Shown here one piece after another: positions 4,795-5,773 of a stretch of 5,773 nt of DNA; the stretch's first letter is position 1; the number at the start of each line of letters is the position of its first letter. The notes beneath the pieces were generated by a model. The model was not told the origin of the DNA and ran no database searches. It saw nothing but the letters and a program-made list of their open reading frames with translations. The position numbers and the translations under genes were made by a program. Source of the DNA: an uncultured Bacteroides sp. (GTDB taxonomy: Bacteria; Bacteroidota; Bacteroidia; Bacteroidales; Bacteroidaceae); the NCBI RefSeq assembly GCF_910578895.1, contig NZ_CAJTSC010000085.1:1-5773 (forward strand), read 5' to 3'.

Positions 4795-5773
4795 ATGAAT
4801 ATGAAAAACATTTTCTATTGCTTGTTGCCGGGACTTCTTTTCGGAGCATGTTCCAATAAGGTCTACGAAAAGACCAGTGATGGAGTAATAGTTAAAATAC
4901 AACAGGAAAAAACAGGAGGTCCTCGTCTGGTACGCTTTCAGGTGATGGGAGATAAGTTGATTCGTGTCTCTGCTACCGCCGACAGCAAGTTTGCCGATCC
5001 GCAAAGTCTGATTGTTGTTCCGCAGAAGAAGCAAACATCTTTTGCCATCATGCAAAGTGGCGATACGATAACAGTGTCTACTGAAGAAGTGAAAGCATCC
5101 GTATTGGCTGGTACCGGAGAAGTGTGGTTTGCGGATAAAGACGGAAAGCTAATCTTGCAAGAGAATAAAGGAGGAGGGAAAAAGTTTACTCCTATAGAAG
5201 TGGAAGGAACGAAAGGATATACGATCTGTCAGGTTTTTGAATCTCCCGAAGATGAAGCGTTCTATGGATTGGGACAGCATCAGTCGGATGAGTTTAATTA
5301 TAAGGGTAAGAACGAAGAGTTGTTCCAATACAATACGAAAGTATCCGTTCCGTTTGTTGTTTCGAATAAAAATTATGGTATACTGTTGGATAGTTATTCG
5401 TTGTGCCGTTTTGGTAATCCGAATGATTATTCTCAGTTGAACCGTGTCTTTAAACTTTATGATCGGACAGGCCGGGAAGGAGCGCTTACCGGTACTTATC
5501 TGCCGAAAAAGGGAGAAACGCTGGTCCGCCGTGAAGACTCCATTTATTTCGAGAATCTGAAAACGATTGAAAATCTTCCGAAGAAACTGCCGTTAATGGG
5601 GGCTAACGTCATCTATGAAGGAGAGATAGAGCCGGCTCAAACGGGAGAATTTAAGTTTATTCTTTATTATGCGGGATATGTCAAGGTATATTTGAATGAT
5701 GAGCTGGTAGTGCCGGAGCGTTGGCGGACTGCATGGAATCCCAATAGCTATAAGTTTGCAGCTCATCTGGAAG
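4795..5773 (+). CDS. GH31 family alpha-glycosidase lipoprotein with PA14 domain, 5' part only
   Basis: An open frame of 326 codons runs off the right edge. The N terminus (MNMKNIFYCLLPGLLFGACSNK) is a lipoprotein signal peptide with lipobox FGAC and C19 as the lipidated residue. There is no acidic run just after C19, so the known Bacteroidetes surface-export signal is not obvious. Residues about 45-245 fit the GH31 N-terminal beta-sandwich, with FYGLGQH (156-162), QYNTKVSVPFVVS and YGILLDSYS as the clearest marks. From about residue 268 (GANVIYEGEIEP, then GEFKFILYYAGYVKVYLNDELV) the sequence looks like the start of a PA14 domain inserted in the N-terminal domain, as in the alpha-xylosidase of Bacteroides xyloglucan utilisation loci. 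The catalytic TIM barrel and its aspartates lie beyond the window; full-length relatives are around 950 residues. Substrate (alpha-xyloside versus alpha-glucoside) cannot be decided here. It is transcribed divergently from frdC. Confidence 0.88.
   Translation, partial: MNMKNIFYCLLPGLLFGACSNKVYEKTSDGVIVKIQQEKTGGPRLVRFQVMGDKLIRVSATADSKFADPQSLIVVPQKKQTSFAIMQSGDTITVSTEEVKASVLAGTGEVWFADKDGKLILQENKGGGKKFTPIEVEGTKGYTICQVFESPEDEAFYGLGQHQSDEFNYKGKNEELFQYNTKVSVPFVVSNKNYGILLDSYSLCRFGNPNDYSQLNRVFKLYDRTGREGALTGTYLPKKGETLVRREDSIYFENLKTIENLPKKLPLMGANVIYEGEIEPAQTGEFKFILYYAGYVKVYLNDELVVPERWRTAWNPNSYKFAAHLE

Noticed and set aside
4648..5055. A 135-codon minus-strand frame overlapping the GH31 start
   Set aside because: It overlaps the signal peptide and N-terminal domain of the GH31 gene and shows no family features.

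Overview
The window looks like chromosomal DNA of a Bacteroides species or a close relative in the Bacteroidales. The evidence is the frdC-frdA-frdB gene order of a five-helix, di-heme type fumarate reductase, promoters of the Bacteroides form (TTG near -33, TAnnTTTG near -7), AT-rich leaders mostly without Shine-Dalgarno sequences, and a PA14-bearing GH31 lipoprotein of the kind common in gut Bacteroides. The genus is inferred from these traits and not from a database search.

Layout. Positions 1-187 hold no gene that I can support, but they contain a convincing intrinsic terminator (122-165) for the leftward operon. On the minus strand, read right to left, the operon is: promoter (4225-4255), frdC cytochrome b (4155-3466), a 108-nt gap with a short repeat element, frdA flavoprotein (3357-1411), a 62-nt gap, a 120-residue four-helix-bundle gene (1348-986), a 42-nt gap, frdB iron-sulfur protein (943-188), then the terminator. 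The three Frd subunits form the membrane-bound menaquinol:fumarate oxidoreductase. In these anaerobes it carries out the last step of succinate formation and anaerobic electron transport.

The 639-nt gap 4156-4794 separates this operon from a divergent, rightward gene that begins at 4795 and leaves the window. That gene encodes the N-terminal 326 residues of a lipoprotein glycoside hydrolase of family GH31 (alpha-xylosidase or alpha-glucosidase type). The gap holds the frdC promoter, a perfect 9+9 bp palindrome just upstream of it, a degenerate 22-bp tandem repeat (four units), and the promoter and ribosome binding site of the GH31 gene.

The most unusual part is inside the frd operon. The four-helix-bundle gene belongs to the family of proteins encoded in 23S rRNA intervening sequences. 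It is about 36% GC in an operon above 50% GC, and it sits between perfect 12-bp inverted repeats (982-993 and 1398-1409) embedded in arms built on an 8-bp period. The frdC-frdA gap carries a roughly 95-bp relative of these arms without the gene, sharing exact blocks of 16 and 14 nt. This suggests a dispersed element, with and without cargo, that has entered two of the gaps of one essential-type respiratory operon. Mobility and any RNA-level processing are inference.
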